This document shows, piece by piece, positions 1-8,412 of a stretch of DNA of 64,000 bases. A program made the translations under genes and the position numbers. The DNA comes from Streptomyces sp. 6-11-2 (GTDB lineage: Bacteria; Actinomycetota; Actinomycetes; Streptomycetales; Streptomycetaceae): assembly GCF_006540305.1 (NCBI RefSeq), contig NZ_BJOR01000001.1, positions 6,138,001-6,202,000 of the forward strand, given 5' to 3'. The notes beneath the pieces were generated by a model, which saw only the letters and a list, made by a program, of their open reading frames with translations, had not been told where the DNA came from and searched no databases. The number at the start of each line of letters is the position of its first letter. Within the stretch, counting starts at the first letter, position 1.

Positions 1-637
1 ACTGCCGCAGCGCCAGCGGGAGTTCCGCTGCGTCGAGCGCCGTGCGCGCGGCCAGGCCGAGAACCCGTGTCGGCGTGTCCACCAGGTCGTGCGCGTCCGC
101 CCGCTCGATCCATGTGTCGGCACCGCCGGCCAGTGCGATCGCCCGGGTGATGCCGGACGCCTCGAGCCCGCCGGGAGCGCGGAGCAGGAACTCGTCCACC
201 GTGCCCTCGGCCAGCGGATGCGTCTGCAGGCTCAGGATGTCCACGTGCCGGGCCGCCAGCGCCGAGCAGAGCGAGGCCAGCGAACCGGGAGCGTCCCGAA
301 CAGTTGTCCGCATCCGCCACAGCGTGCGGTCGCCCGGCGCCGCTTCGGCCGCCGCGGGGCCGGTGGCGGCCGGCCCGGCCTGCTGGGTGGCGAGTGGCCG
401 GGTGCCGGTATCGTCCGCGGGCGGTGCGTGACCGTGGCGCCGCGCCCACCAGGTGTGGAAGGCCGCCGTGGCCACCAGCGCGATCGCCGAGATCACCAGC
501 AGGGCCGGACCGTCGGGGCCGTGACCGATCAGGTTCGCCACCCCGTCGGCCACGGCGACAGCCGTGAAGAGCGCGGCCAGTTCGACCAGGTCCCGCCGCC
601 AGTGATGCGCCCGGCGACCGTGCTTCGCCCACGTCAT
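1..637 (-). CDS. ACT-domain membrane-anchored protein, C-terminus cut by window edge
   Basis: Reading the minus strand from an ATG at 637 gives an uninterrupted frame of 212 codons to the left edge, so the C-terminus is missing. Two hydrophobic stretches near residues 17-37 and 43-62 look like membrane helices, followed by an Ala/Pro-rich linker. From about residue 107 the sequence (WRMRTTVRDAPGSLASLCSAL, then HVDILSLQTHPLAEG) has the start of an ACT amino-acid-binding fold. An in-frame ATG lies 7 codons upstream (658). I prefer 637 because GAGAAG precedes it. ACT domains usually sense amino acids; the specific ligand and partner cannot be told. The upstream region 638-800 has an AT-rich patch (about 715-750) and a CGTGATCACG palindrome (685-694) that could be promoter or operator. 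Confidence 0.6.
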   Translation of the reverse strand, partial: MTWAKHGRRAHHWRRDLVELAALFTAVAVADGVANLIGHGPDGPALLVISAIALVATAAFHTWWARRHGHAPPADDTGTRPLATQQAGPAATGPAAAEAAPGDRTLWRMRTTVRDAPGSLASLCSALAARHVDILSLQTHPLAEGTVDEFLLRAPGGLEASGITRAIALAGGADTWIERADAHDLVDTPTRVLGLAARTALDAAELPLALRQ

Positions 638-800
638 GTTCGACACTTCTCGAGTCATACGGCCACTGTGACGGAACGGTGTTGCGTGATCACGAACGCG
701 CTGTGACCGATGAGTAAAGCAATATTCGCACCTTTCGTAGTTGTTTTTCGCGGTTGTCTCCGACGGCTGTTCCCAGGGGTGAGCCCGGCGGGCGCCGGGC

Positions 801-3458
801 TCAGGCGGCCACCTCCATGGCCAGCGCGCCGCGCAGCCGGCGGGCCTCCACGACCAGGCGCGACGAGCCGCGCCGGTCCGCCGCCCGTGCCAGGTGCGGC
901 AGGTCGCCCCGCGCACCGGACCGCTCGGCGCACTCGGCCGCGACGGCCAGCAGATCACCGAGCCCTCGCACCGGACCGGCCGGTCCGTCGGCGGCGAGGT
1001 CGGAGAGCAGCGGCGGCAACGCGTGGCCGAGCAGGCCCCACACGGTGGCGTACGCCCCGGTGGAAGCGGCCGTGCGCAGCGACTCCGCCAGCCGCAGCGG
1101 CTTCACCGCACCGAGCCGCACCAGCTCACCGAGGTCCGCGCCGAGGCGGGTGGCGTCCAGCTGTCCGCGCGCGGCGAGGACGAGCAGCGCGTCCACGGCG
1201 GCCAGCCGGTCCTCGGGGTGCCGGGCGCCCAGTCCGTACGCCACGCACAGGCGCGTCGCCTCGCCGGCCTCGCCGCCGGACTCGGCGAGCAGCGGAAGGA
1301 CGGAGGCCGCGCCCCGGCTGCCGTCCACGGCCACGGCGGACAGGTCCCGGAGGATCCGCACGGCCACCAGTTCACGCAGTTCGGGCAGCACGGCCAGCCA
1401 GTGGGGGTGCGCGGAGCCGCTCCAGTGGGCGCAGTACCGGCTTTGCGCGAAGGCGCTGGACGGCCTCCCCAGTGCGCGGAAGGCGTCGGGGAGGTCCTCT
1501 TGCCATGCGGGAAGCTCACCGGACTCCGCCAGTATGTGCGGCCCCGATGCGCGGCGCCGGATCGCCGGCAGCACGGGAGCGCCGGCGGTCAGCCAGCGGG
1601 CGAGTCGCCTTCCCTCCGTCGTACCGAGGGCCGCCGCCCGCTCCGCCGCGGCCGCTGCCGCCGGACGGTCCCCGCGCCGCACCCGCAGCAGCGCCTGCGC
1701 GAAGTCGGCGGCCGACACGCGCGCCCCCAGGCGCCGGTACGCGTCGAGCCGCTCCACCAGCTCGTCCGGCTCCAGCAGGCCCGTGCTCCAGGTGGGCGTC
1801 GAGAGCAGGAACGGCAGGGGATCCGTGCGGATCCGGTACGCCACCTCCCACAGGCGGGCGTCGAAGGCCCGGGAGAGCGCGCCGTGCACGCAGGTCCGGT
1901 GCGGTGCCCCCGGCCGGATCGCGGCGTGCAGCCTGGCGGTGCTCAGCTTTCCCCGCAGCGTGATGAGCAGCAGATCCAGGCCCGCGAACCCGTCGAAGCC
2001 GCCCCGGGAGTCGCCGAATTGATGGTCCATCCGCAGGTCGTGGAACGGATCGGCGCCGTCCCACCATCGGCGGGAGACCACCGGTTCCAGCGCCTCCAGC
2101 AGGGCGTCCCGGTCGCGGTGGGCGTGGCGCACCAGCCCGTCCAGGGCGCGTTCGAAGCCGGTCACGCCGGTGTCGGACGCCAGTGCCGCCCCCACCTCCT
2201 CGGCGAGCTCGACGACGGAGGCCGCCGCGGGCGCGAGACGTGCCGGCTCGGGAAGCAGGGGGAGCACCTCCTCGTACGCCGGGGCCACCTCCGCCGGTGC
2301 CGCGCCCAGCGACGCGACCGCCTGAGCGCGCAGCGGCGGGATCAACTCATCGGCGGCCGAGGCGAGTTCGACGCGCACTTCGGCGGAGCGGACCTTCTTC
2401 ACATGGCGCTGGGCGAGCTTGAGTGCCCGCTCCTGCACACCGGCGTCCTCGTGCCCGAAGGCCTGCGCGACGGCGGGCAGCAGCTCGTCCGCCGCCCCGG
2501 CGTCCCGGGCGAGCACCTTGCCCAGCAGCACGAGCTGCGCCCGCACCAGCTTGCGCTCCGGCCGGAACAGCACCGCCTCCGACACGTCCGCCAGGTGACG
2601 GTGCGTCAACTGACCTTCCAGGGCCAGGGTCCCGAGCACCGACTGGGCGTGCGACGCCACCGGAGACACCGCGTCCGAGGCCAGCGCCCCCCAGTCGGCC
2701 ACCCGCTCCCGCTGCTCCTCGCGCGTGAGCGCCAGGGATGTCAGTACCCGCAGGAACGCCCGGTGGTCGGCGTTCGTGCCACCCCGCAGCAGGCGGGCCA
2801 CACAGGCGTCGACCGTGGCCCTCCGGTCGAGCGGCCCCTCCGCGGTGAGCTGTGCGAGGGCGCCGTGCCAGCCGGCGGGTCCCTCGTCGGCCGCCCATTC
2901 CAGCAGGCCGCCGATGTCGTTCACCTCGAAGAGCGCGGCCACGAGCGGCACGAGGTGCGGGTCCGTACGCAGCCTCTCCAGCAAGGTGTCGCCTCGCCGC
3001 CAGTTGCCGCCGACCTGCTGCACCCAGCCCCGCACATAGGCGTCGGTGGTCGGCACCGGGCAGCCCGCCAGACGCACCAGGGCGGACATCAGCTCGTAGG
3101 GCACCTGCGCGGTGGCGGGCCGCTGGGCGAGCCGGTTCGCCAGATCGGCGAGCCAGTCGGTCTCCCGGCCGGCGAGGACGCGGAGCAGCACCGCGGGGGA
3201 GACCCCCGGCCAGCGCATGTCGGCGGCCGAGATCCAGCTCGCCACGCCGGCCGCGCCCGTCTGGCACGCCGCCCCGGCCACGTACAGCGCCGGATACGCG
3301 CGGCGGGACGGCCCGTCCCAGCGCGTCGCCCTCAGCTCCTTGCGCAGCGCCTTCAACTCCGGGAAGAAAGCACGGCGTTCGGCGTCGGTCATCGCGTCCA
3401 GCAGACCGACCACCTCGGCCGTCCGCCCGGCTCGCATCGCCTCCGTCAGCGTTGTCAT
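801..3458 (-). CDS. DUF6493 family protein (large helical repeat protein)
   Basis: This 885-residue protein starts MTTLTEAMRAG and matches my recollection of the DUF6493 family. It is Ala/Leu-rich and helical throughout, like HEAT/ARM repeats, with no catalytic motif that I recognise and no signal peptide, so it is probably a cytoplasmic scaffold. Its ATG (3456-3458) overlaps the stop of the upstream SWIM gene by 4 nt (ATGA), so the two are translationally coupled. The open frame runs back to 4349, but the upstream part is only the shadow of the SWIM gene, so the overlap ATG is the sensible start. SWIM plus large repeat protein pairs are often found with MoxR/VWA genes; none is present here. 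Function unknown. Confidence 0.8.
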   Translation of the reverse strand: MTTLTEAMRAGRTAEVVGLLDAMTDAERRAFFPELKALRKELRATRWDGPSRRAYPALYVAGAACQTGAAGVASWISAADMRWPGVSPAVLLRVLAGRETDWLADLANRLAQRPATAQVPYELMSALVRLAGCPVPTTDAYVRGWVQQVGGNWRRGDTLLERLRTDPHLVPLVAALFEVNDIGGLLEWAADEGPAGWHGALAQLTAEGPLDRRATVDACVARLLRGGTNADHRAFLRVLTSLALTREEQRERVADWGALASDAVSPVASHAQSVLGTLALEGQLTHRHLADVSEAVLFRPERKLVRAQLVLLGKVLARDAGAADELLPAVAQAFGHEDAGVQERALKLAQRHVKKVRSAEVRVELASAADELIPPLRAQAVASLGAAPAEVAPAYEEVLPLLPEPARLAPAAASVVELAEEVGAALASDTGVTGFERALDGLVRHAHRDRDALLEALEPVVSRRWWDGADPFHDLRMDHQFGDSRGGFDGFAGLDLLLITLRGKLSTARLHAAIRPGAPHRTCVHGALSRAFDARLWEVAYRIRTDPLPFLLSTPTWSTGLLEPDELVERLDAYRRLGARVSAADFAQALLRVRRGDRPAAAAAAERAAALGTTEGRRLARWLTAGAPVLPAIRRRASGPHILAESGELPAWQEDLPDAFRALGRPSSAFAQSRYCAHWSGSAHPHWLAVLPELRELVAVRILRDLSAVAVDGSRGAASVLPLLAESGGEAGEATRLCVAYGLGARHPEDRLAAVDALLVLAARGQLDATRLGADLGELVRLGAVKPLRLAESLRTAASTGAYATVWGLLGHALPPLLSDLAADGPAGPVRGLGDLLAVAAECAERSGARGDLPHLARAADRRGSSRLVVEARRLRGALAMEVAA

Positions 3459-4861
3459 CGCGCACCACCGTCGACTCGTGCCAGGTCCCGCTCCACCACG
3501 GCGGCGCCCCGCCGCGCCATCCGCACCGCCAGCGCGTGCTTGCACGGCCCGCGCCCGCCCCGGTACTTCGCCCACCACTGGCAACTGCAACTGAGCACGC
3601 CCTTGTCCTCGCGCACCCGGTGCGCGTGGCCGTCCTCGGCCGTCACCGTCGCCAGGGCACCGTCCAGGGCGACCGCTCCCGCGGCGACGAGGGCACGGGC
3701 GGCCCGCAGGCGCGGGTTGTGCCGCTCGGCGCGATCCGCGTCGTAGGGCAGCTCCCGGTGGAAGTACGCCGCCTCCGCGGTGTCGTATCCGACCCGGCCC
3801 GAGGTACCGAGCCGGACCAGCGCCGCGCGGACCCGCTCCGGGGCGAGCCCGGAGGTGGCGGCGAGGTCGGCGACGTCGACGCGGGGCTCCCAGGCCAGCA
3901 GCACCGCGATCAGCTCCGCGTCCTCGGCCGCCTCGTCGGTGGCGAGCGCGTCCAGCACCCCGCCCTCGCCGGAGAACCCGCGCGAGGCGTCGGGCGACAG
4001 CGTCAGCGTGAGCCGCATGCCCGGCAGGACCGCCTCCCAGGCACTGGCCGTGGCGGCGGCGCCCGCGACCGCCGGGCCGTAGACGCGCAGGGCGGTGGCA
4101 TGCCGCAGCACCCGCTGGAGCGCGGCGAGCCGCTCGGGCCCGGGCAGGCAGACCGCGCCCGGCACGGGCCGGGTGGTCGGCCGCAGCGCGCGACCCGCCG
4201 GAACCACCCACCGCGGACCGCCCCCGGCACCCCGCGGCCCGCTCCGCGGCAGCGACCGCAGGAACCGCACGGCCTCGGCCGCCGGCAGCTCGGCCCGCAG
4301 ATCGAATCCGGCGGCCATGACCTGGGCCTCCGCGAACCCGCGCAGCCAACGGTCCGGCAGCGGCACCTTCTTCTCCACCACGGGGCCGTCCACGGTGGTC
4401 ACGGCCAGTTCCTCCGGACCCACCCGCATATGCAGCGGATCGTCCGAGCCGATCCGGGACAGCGCCTCGCGCAGCGGGTTGTTGACGTCGACGTTCGTCG
4501 TGCCGTGCCCCACCTCGCCACCGTCCAGGCCCGGGCGCAGCACGTCCAGGCGCGCGTACACCCCGCAGCAGCCGGAGAAGGACTCGAAGCGCAGCCGGTC
4601 GCCGTTCCCCGTCACCACCGGGTCGAGGGAGGCACGCAACTGCGGCTGGTAGTAGCGGGCGGCCGCCACGTCCGCCACCGCCAGCAGCCCGGCGGACGCC
4701 ACCTGAGGAGACGTCAGGAAGCCTGAGAAGAACCGCGGATGGTCCTGGATTCCCGAGGGCGTCGCACCCCGGGACGTCTCGAGTCCCAGGCGCCGTCCGC
4801 CCGTGGCGGGCTCCAGCACGGAGGGTCGGGAATAGGCCACGGCCTGCAAGGATCGCGTCAT
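3455..4861 (-). CDS. SWIM zinc finger protein
   Basis: 468 residues. Near the C-terminus the protein carries CSCQWWAKYRGGRGPCKH, the CxC-x(n)-CxH pattern of a SWIM zinc finger, which binds DNA or protein. The rest has no motif that I can name. I chose the ATG at 4861 (MTRSLQAVAYS) rather than the upstream frame extension to 5008, because the extension has the composition of intergenic sequence and the family usually begins close to a RxxxAYS-like motif. It is the first gene of a two-gene operon with the DUF6493 protein, with a 4-nt stop/start overlap. Which process the pair serves is unknown. Confidence 0.8.
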   Translation of the reverse strand: MTRSLQAVAYSRPSVLEPATGGRRLGLETSRGATPSGIQDHPRFFSGFLTSPQVASAGLLAVADVAAARYYQPQLRASLDPVVTGNGDRLRFESFSGCCGVYARLDVLRPGLDGGEVGHGTTNVDVNNPLREALSRIGSDDPLHMRVGPEELAVTTVDGPVVEKKVPLPDRWLRGFAEAQVMAAGFDLRAELPAAEAVRFLRSLPRSGPRGAGGGPRWVVPAGRALRPTTRPVPGAVCLPGPERLAALQRVLRHATALRVYGPAVAGAAATASAWEAVLPGMRLTLTLSPDASRGFSGEGGVLDALATDEAAEDAELIAVLLAWEPRVDVADLAATSGLAPERVRAALVRLGTSGRVGYDTAEAAYFHRELPYDADRAERHNPRLRAARALVAAGAVALDGALATVTAEDGHAHRVREDKGVLSCSCQWWAKYRGGRGPCKHALAVRMARRGAAVVERDLARVDGGAR

Positions 4862-5030
4862 GGAAAAACCGTAGGGGCGACCACTGACAATCGGCCGTGA
4901 CCTGCGGAAACCCCCTTCTCGGACCGGGAGTTGCGACCTGGTCGCGGCACCCTTTTCGGCAGCGGGCGGTGGGCTGCCGAGGCGGGACTCGCCCGCCGGG
5001 CCCGGCACGCGCCTCCCGGTCCGGCGGAGG

Positions 5031-6470
5031 TCAGGCGCCGGCCCCCTCCGCCATCAGCCGCACCCCCGCCCGGATCCGGGCGGGGGAGAGGTGGGAGTAG
5101 CCGAGAACGAGGCGCACGCCGTAGTGGCCGGAGCCGGCGGCATCCGCGTGCCGGTACGCCGACAGGGCGCGCACCGCGACGCGGGCCTCGGCCATGCGGG
5201 CGAGGAAGCGCTCCTCGGGGCCGTACCGGCCGGGCAGCGCGGCGATGAGGTGCAGGCCCGCGGCGATCCCGGACAGGCGCGCCCCGGGAAAGTGCTCGTC
5301 CAGGGCGGCGACGAGCGCGTCGCGTCGTTCGCGGTAGGCACGCTGGCACCGGCGCAACTGCCGGTCGTAGTCGCCGCGCTCGACGAACCGCGCGAACACC
5401 GCCTGGTCGACCGTCGGATGGCCGAGGTCCATGGTCCGCTTGCGCTCGACGACCTCGTCGGCCAGCGAGTCGGGCAGGAGCAGCCAGCCCAGCCGCAGAC
5501 CCGGGGCGAGGGACTTGCTGACCGACCCGGCGTAGGCGACGCGCTCCGGATCCAGACCCTGGAGGGCGCCCACCGGGGCGCGGTCGTAGCGGAAGTCGCC
5601 GTCGTAGTCGTCCTCGAAGACGATGCCGTCCACCGCCCGCGCCCAGTCGAGGAGTTCGGCGCGGCGCCGGGCGGAGCAGGCGATGCCGGTCGGGAACTGG
5701 TGGGCCGGTGTCGTCACCACGGCCCGTACCCCGGACCGGAGCAGCGGGCCGACGGCCGGACCCTCCGCGTCCAGGGGCAGCGGGACGGTGCCGACTCCGG
5801 CCGAGGCGTACAGGGCGCTGTGCTCGGGGCTGCCGGGATCCTCGACGCCCACGGTGCGCATCCCGCGCGCGTGCAGCGCCGAGCCGACCAGAGCGCTCGC
5901 CTGGGCCACCCCCGAGACGACCACGATCCGCTCCGGGTCCGCGGCCACGCCCCGGCGCCGGGTCAGCAGTTCGGCCAGCGCCGTGCGCAGCCGGGGCAGT
6001 CCGCGTGGGTCGGGGTAGCCGAGGTCGTGGTGCGGCAGGTCCGTCAGCACGGAGCGGTGCGTGGCCGCCCAGGCGGTCCGTGGGAACAGCGACAGGTCCG
6101 GCGTGCCGGGCACGAAGTCCGCGCGGGCGCCGAGGGAGCGGGGAGCGAGGTCACGCGCACGCGTGCGTGCGCCCCGGACGGCGTCGCCCACCCAGGTCCC
6201 CGCACCCCGGCCGCTGCGGAGGTAGCCCTCCGCCGTCAACTGCTCGTACGCCTCCGTGACCAGCCCGCGCGAGACGCCCAGGTCCGCGGCGAGGTCCCGG
6301 CTGGAGGGCAGCCGTGTGCCCGTCGCGAGCCGCCCCGAGCGGACCGCTTCGCGCAGCGCGGCCCGCAGGGAGCGGCCACGCGCGCGTGCCGGGGCGGAGG
6401 CGGCCGGAAGGAGCAGTTCCCAGGCGGCCGAGCCGGTGAGTCCGCCCGGATTGGTCCCCGATGACGTCAT
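5031..6470 (-). CDS. MocR/PdxR-type PLP-dependent transcriptional regulator
   Basis: 479 residues. An N-terminal GntR winged helix (about residues 25-95; LPSSRDLAADLGVSRGLVTE) is followed by a fold-type I aminotransferase-like domain to the C-terminus, with the DDYDGDFRYDR motif and SVSKSLAPGLRLGW, whose Lys should bind PLP. This is the MocR architecture, in which the aminotransferase domain senses an amine or PLP effector. The gene is divergent from the EamA transporter at 6518 with only 47 bp between them, so it most likely controls that exporter and itself. There is no good Shine-Dalgarno before the ATG. The transcript may be leaderless, as I infer for the divergent gene too. Confidence 0.9.
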   Translation of the reverse strand: MTSSGTNPGGLTGSAAWELLLPAASAPARARGRSLRAALREAVRSGRLATGTRLPSSRDLAADLGVSRGLVTEAYEQLTAEGYLRSGRGAGTWVGDAVRGARTRARDLAPRSLGARADFVPGTPDLSLFPRTAWAATHRSVLTDLPHHDLGYPDPRGLPRLRTALAELLTRRRGVAADPERIVVVSGVAQASALVGSALHARGMRTVGVEDPGSPEHSALYASAGVGTVPLPLDAEGPAVGPLLRSGVRAVVTTPAHQFPTGIACSARRRAELLDWARAVDGIVFEDDYDGDFRYDRAPVGALQGLDPERVAYAGSVSKSLAPGLRLGWLLLPDSLADEVVERKRTMDLGHPTVDQAVFARFVERGDYDRQLRRCQRAYRERRDALVAALDEHFPGARLSGIAAGLHLIAALPGRYGPEERFLARMAEARVAVRALSAYRHADAAGSGHYGVRLVLGYSHLSPARIRAGVRLMAEGAGA

Positions 6471-6474
6471 GGAA

Positions 6475-6510
6475 GTGGACCTTAAACCGGACCGCCGCGC
6501 CTCCTAGCGT
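6475..6510. promoter_or_regulatory. Divergent promoter with MocR half-sites
   Basis: In the 47-bp spacer between the MocR and EamA genes, GGACC occurs twice in direct orientation (6477-6481 and 6489-6493, 12-bp spacing). An inverted copy, GGTCC, lies at 6453-6457. A candidate promoter for the EamA gene is TTAAAC (6482-6487), a 17-bp spacer, and TAGCGT (6505-6510), which would place the transcript start at or next to the ATG at 6518 (leaderless). The direct repeats overlap the -35, as expected for MocR control. Inference only. Confidence 0.4.
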
Positions 6511-6517
6511 CGCTGCC

Positions 6518-7750
6518 ATGAACGCCACCCCCGCGCGCGGCACCCTGCTCGCCGCGCTCGCCTGCGTCCTCGTCGGGGCGTCCTTCACCGCCAACAGCGT
6601 CCTCGGCCACTACCCGTACGCGGGCGGCCAGTTCCTGCGCTATGGCCTGGCCTGCCTGCTGCTCCTGCCGCTCGCCGGGCGGGACGCACCGGCCCGGCTG
6701 CGGCGGCTCACACCCCGCCAGTGGGTCAGGCTCGCGCTGCTCGCGGCGGTCGGCATGGTCGGCTTCAACCTGGCCGTGCTCGCCGCCGAACGCAGCGCCG
6801 AGCCGGCGGTACCGGGGGTCTTCGTGGGCTGCGCCCCCGTGGTGGTGGCGGTCGTCGTTCCCGTACTGGAGGGACGCCGGCCCCGGCGGACGGTCCTCCA
6901 CGGTGCCCTTCTGGTCGCCGCCGGGGCCTTCACCGTGCAGGGCTGGGGCCGGACCGACGGCACCGGAATCACCTTCTCCGCCTGCGCGCTGGCCGGCGAG
7001 GTCGGCTTCGCTGTCCTCGCGGTGCCCGTGCTGCGCCCGCTCGGGCCCCGGCTGCTGTCCGCCGTCGTGTGCGGGCTGGCGGCCCTGGAGTCGGCGGTGG
7101 CCGGGGCCGTCCTCGGCGGCGACTGGCTCAGGCGTCCGGACGCGGCCGAGGCCGCCGCGTTGCTGTGGCAGGCGGCTGTCGTCACCGTCGTCGGTTTCGT
7201 GTGCTGGTACATGGGCGTGCAGCGGATCGGCGCCGAGCGCGCCACGCTCTTCTCCGGTCTCATCCCCGTGGGGGCCGCCTGCACCGCGCCGATGGTCGGC
7301 GCCGGCTCGTACGGGGCGGTCCAGGCCCTGGGCAGCGCCCTGGTGGGCGTGGGAGTCGCGCTGGGGGCAGGGGCGTCGAGGCCGGCCGGAAGCCGGCGGC
7401 GGTCAGCGGCTGCCGTCCAGGAGGACGCGCGCGACCAGGGCCGGGTCGTCGTTCATGGGGACGTGCCCGCAGCCGGGCAGGCGCACGAGCCGGGCCTTGG
7501 GGATGATCTGCTTGGCGCGCACTCCCTGACGCCGCACCAGCAGCCGGTCCCTGGTGCCCCAGGCGACGGTGACGGGGATACCGGGCAGGACGTCGGTGAA
7601 GTGGACGCCGACGCCCGCCCGGAGGGTCTCCTCGAATCCGTCCGCCCCTGCCAGGGCGAGCGTCTCGGCCACCACGGCCTCGGGCGAACGGCGGGCCGGG
7701 TGAGCGTAGATGGTGCTGGTCAGGACGGTGCGGCCGACCGCCGTCCGTGA
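6518..7750 (+). CDS. EamA/DMT-family membrane transporter with long C-terminal extension
   Basis: 410 residues from ATG 6518. Residues 1-285 contain about ten hydrophobic helices in two similar halves, the EamA (drug/metabolite transporter) pattern, and end near GALGSALVGVGVALGAGA. Family members are about 300 residues long. Here the frame stays open for another 115 residues, hydrophilic and of antisense composition, because it runs into the complement of the hydrolase gene (7403-8233). No stop appears soon in the other two frames either, so a simple frameshift does not restore a normal end. The transport part is convincing; the tail may be non-functional read-through. Probable export of an amine or amino acid, given its divergent MocR partner. 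Confidence 0.8.
   Translation: MNATPARGTLLAALACVLVGASFTANSVLGHYPYAGGQFLRYGLACLLLLPLAGRDAPARLRRLTPRQWVRLALLAAVGMVGFNLAVLAAERSAEPAVPGVFVGCAPVVVAVVVPVLEGRRPRRTVLHGALLVAAGAFTVQGWGRTDGTGITFSACALAGEVGFAVLAVPVLRPLGPRLLSAVVCGLAALESAVAGAVLGGDWLRRPDAAEAAALLWQAAVVTVVGFVCWYMGVQRIGAERATLFSGLIPVGAACTAPMVGAGSYGAVQALGSALVGVGVALGAGASRPAGSRRRSAAAVQEDARDQGRVVVHGDVPAAGQAHEPGLGDDLLGAHSLTPHQQPVPGAPGDGDGDTGQDVGEVDADARPEGLLESVRPCQGERLGHHGLGRTAGRVSVDGAGQDGAADRRP
7381..7397. terminator. Weak inverted repeat between convergent genes
   Basis: GCCGGC (7381-7386), 5-nt loop CGGAA, GCCGGC (7392-7397). It lies where the EamA family normally ends and 6 bp from the stop of the convergent hydrolase, so it may act as a short bidirectional terminator. 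No T-run, which is normal in Streptomyces. Confidence 0.35.
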
Positions 7751-8233
7751 GAGCCGCTCGACCAGCGGCAGCGGCATCCGCCGGGCGAGCGTGCGCATCG
7801 TCCGCAGCACGCCGAAGGCGTAACGGCGCTCGGCCTGCGTCCAGAACCCCGCCGGTGCCAGGGCGGTGACGGACCGTACGAGCTTCTCGCGGCCGAGCTC
7901 CAGGGCCAGCAGGCCGCCCAGGGAGTTGCCGGCCACATGGGGCCGTTCCATCTCCAGTGCCTCGCACAGGGCGCCCAGCACCACGTTCATCGTGGGCAGG
8001 TCGTGCCGGAGCCCTTCCGGCAGCGCGGGGGAGGCACCGAAGCCCGGCAGGTCCACGGTGATCACCTCGCGTTCGGCCGCGAGCAGGTGGACCACCGGGT
8101 CCCAGGCCTGGCGGTGGTGTCCGATGCCGTGCAGCAGGAGCAGCGGCTCGCCGCCGCCCACGCGCGCGTAGGAGAGGGTCACGGTCCGCGGGCCGTGCGC
8201 GGAGGGAACCTCGAAGGAGACGGTGGCGGACAT
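7403..8233 (-). CDS. Alpha/beta hydrolase
   Basis: 276 residues. LLLLHGIGHH forms the oxyanion-hole strand loop, GNSLGG at about residue 102 is the nucleophile elbow with Ser104, and the C-terminal part has AWGTRD and GCGHVPMNDD, which supply the Asp and His of the triad. It is a soluble intracellular serine hydrolase; the substrate cannot be told. I place the start at 8233 because GAGGAG sits 6 nt before that ATG; an upstream in-frame start at 8287 lacks such a site. A GACAGACTGTC palindrome in front suggests control by a repressor. Convergent with and overlapped by the tail of the EamA frame. Confidence 0.85.
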   Translation of the reverse strand: MSATVSFEVPSAHGPRTVTLSYARVGGGEPLLLLHGIGHHRQAWDPVVHLLAAEREVITVDLPGFGASPALPEGLRHDLPTMNVVLGALCEALEMERPHVAGNSLGGLLALELGREKLVRSVTALAPAGFWTQAERRYAFGVLRTMRTLARRMPLPLVERLSRTAVGRTVLTSTIYAHPARRSPEAVVAETLALAGADGFEETLRAGVGVHFTDVLPGIPVTVAWGTRDRLLVRRQGVRAKQIIPKARLVRLPGCGHVPMNDDPALVARVLLDGSR

Positions 8234-8271
8234 GGATGCTCCTCGTGCGGGAATCGCCGACAACGACGGTA

Positions 8272-8292
8272 GACAGACTGTCAGCAATTGCT
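8272..8292. promoter_or_regulatory. Paired palindromes upstream of the hydrolase
   Basis: GACAG-A-CTGTC (8272-8282) overlaps by position a second palindrome, AGCAATTGCT (8283-8292). Both lie 40-60 bp before the hydrolase ATG and are framed by GGTAG/CTACC. The first resembles operators of TetR-family proteins. No dedicated regulator is adjacent other than the divergent ECF gene. Confidence 0.35.
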
Positions 8293-8412
8293 ACCGACGG
8301 GTAGCCCCCAGGTCTGAGGCGAACCCCGAAACGCCGGCGCCCCTCCGCGGCCACGGCGCCCCCGGCCCGGTGCGCCTGGACACGGACGCCGGACGTCGGC
8401 TGGGATGAGGGC

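Noticed and set aside
894-3746. 950-codon open frame on the plus strand
   Set aside because: It is the antisense shadow of the DUF6493 gene. The composition (RGQ/HRR-rich) is that of a reverse-strand frame in high-GC DNA, and the minus-strand protein has coherent family features and coupling to the SWIM gene.
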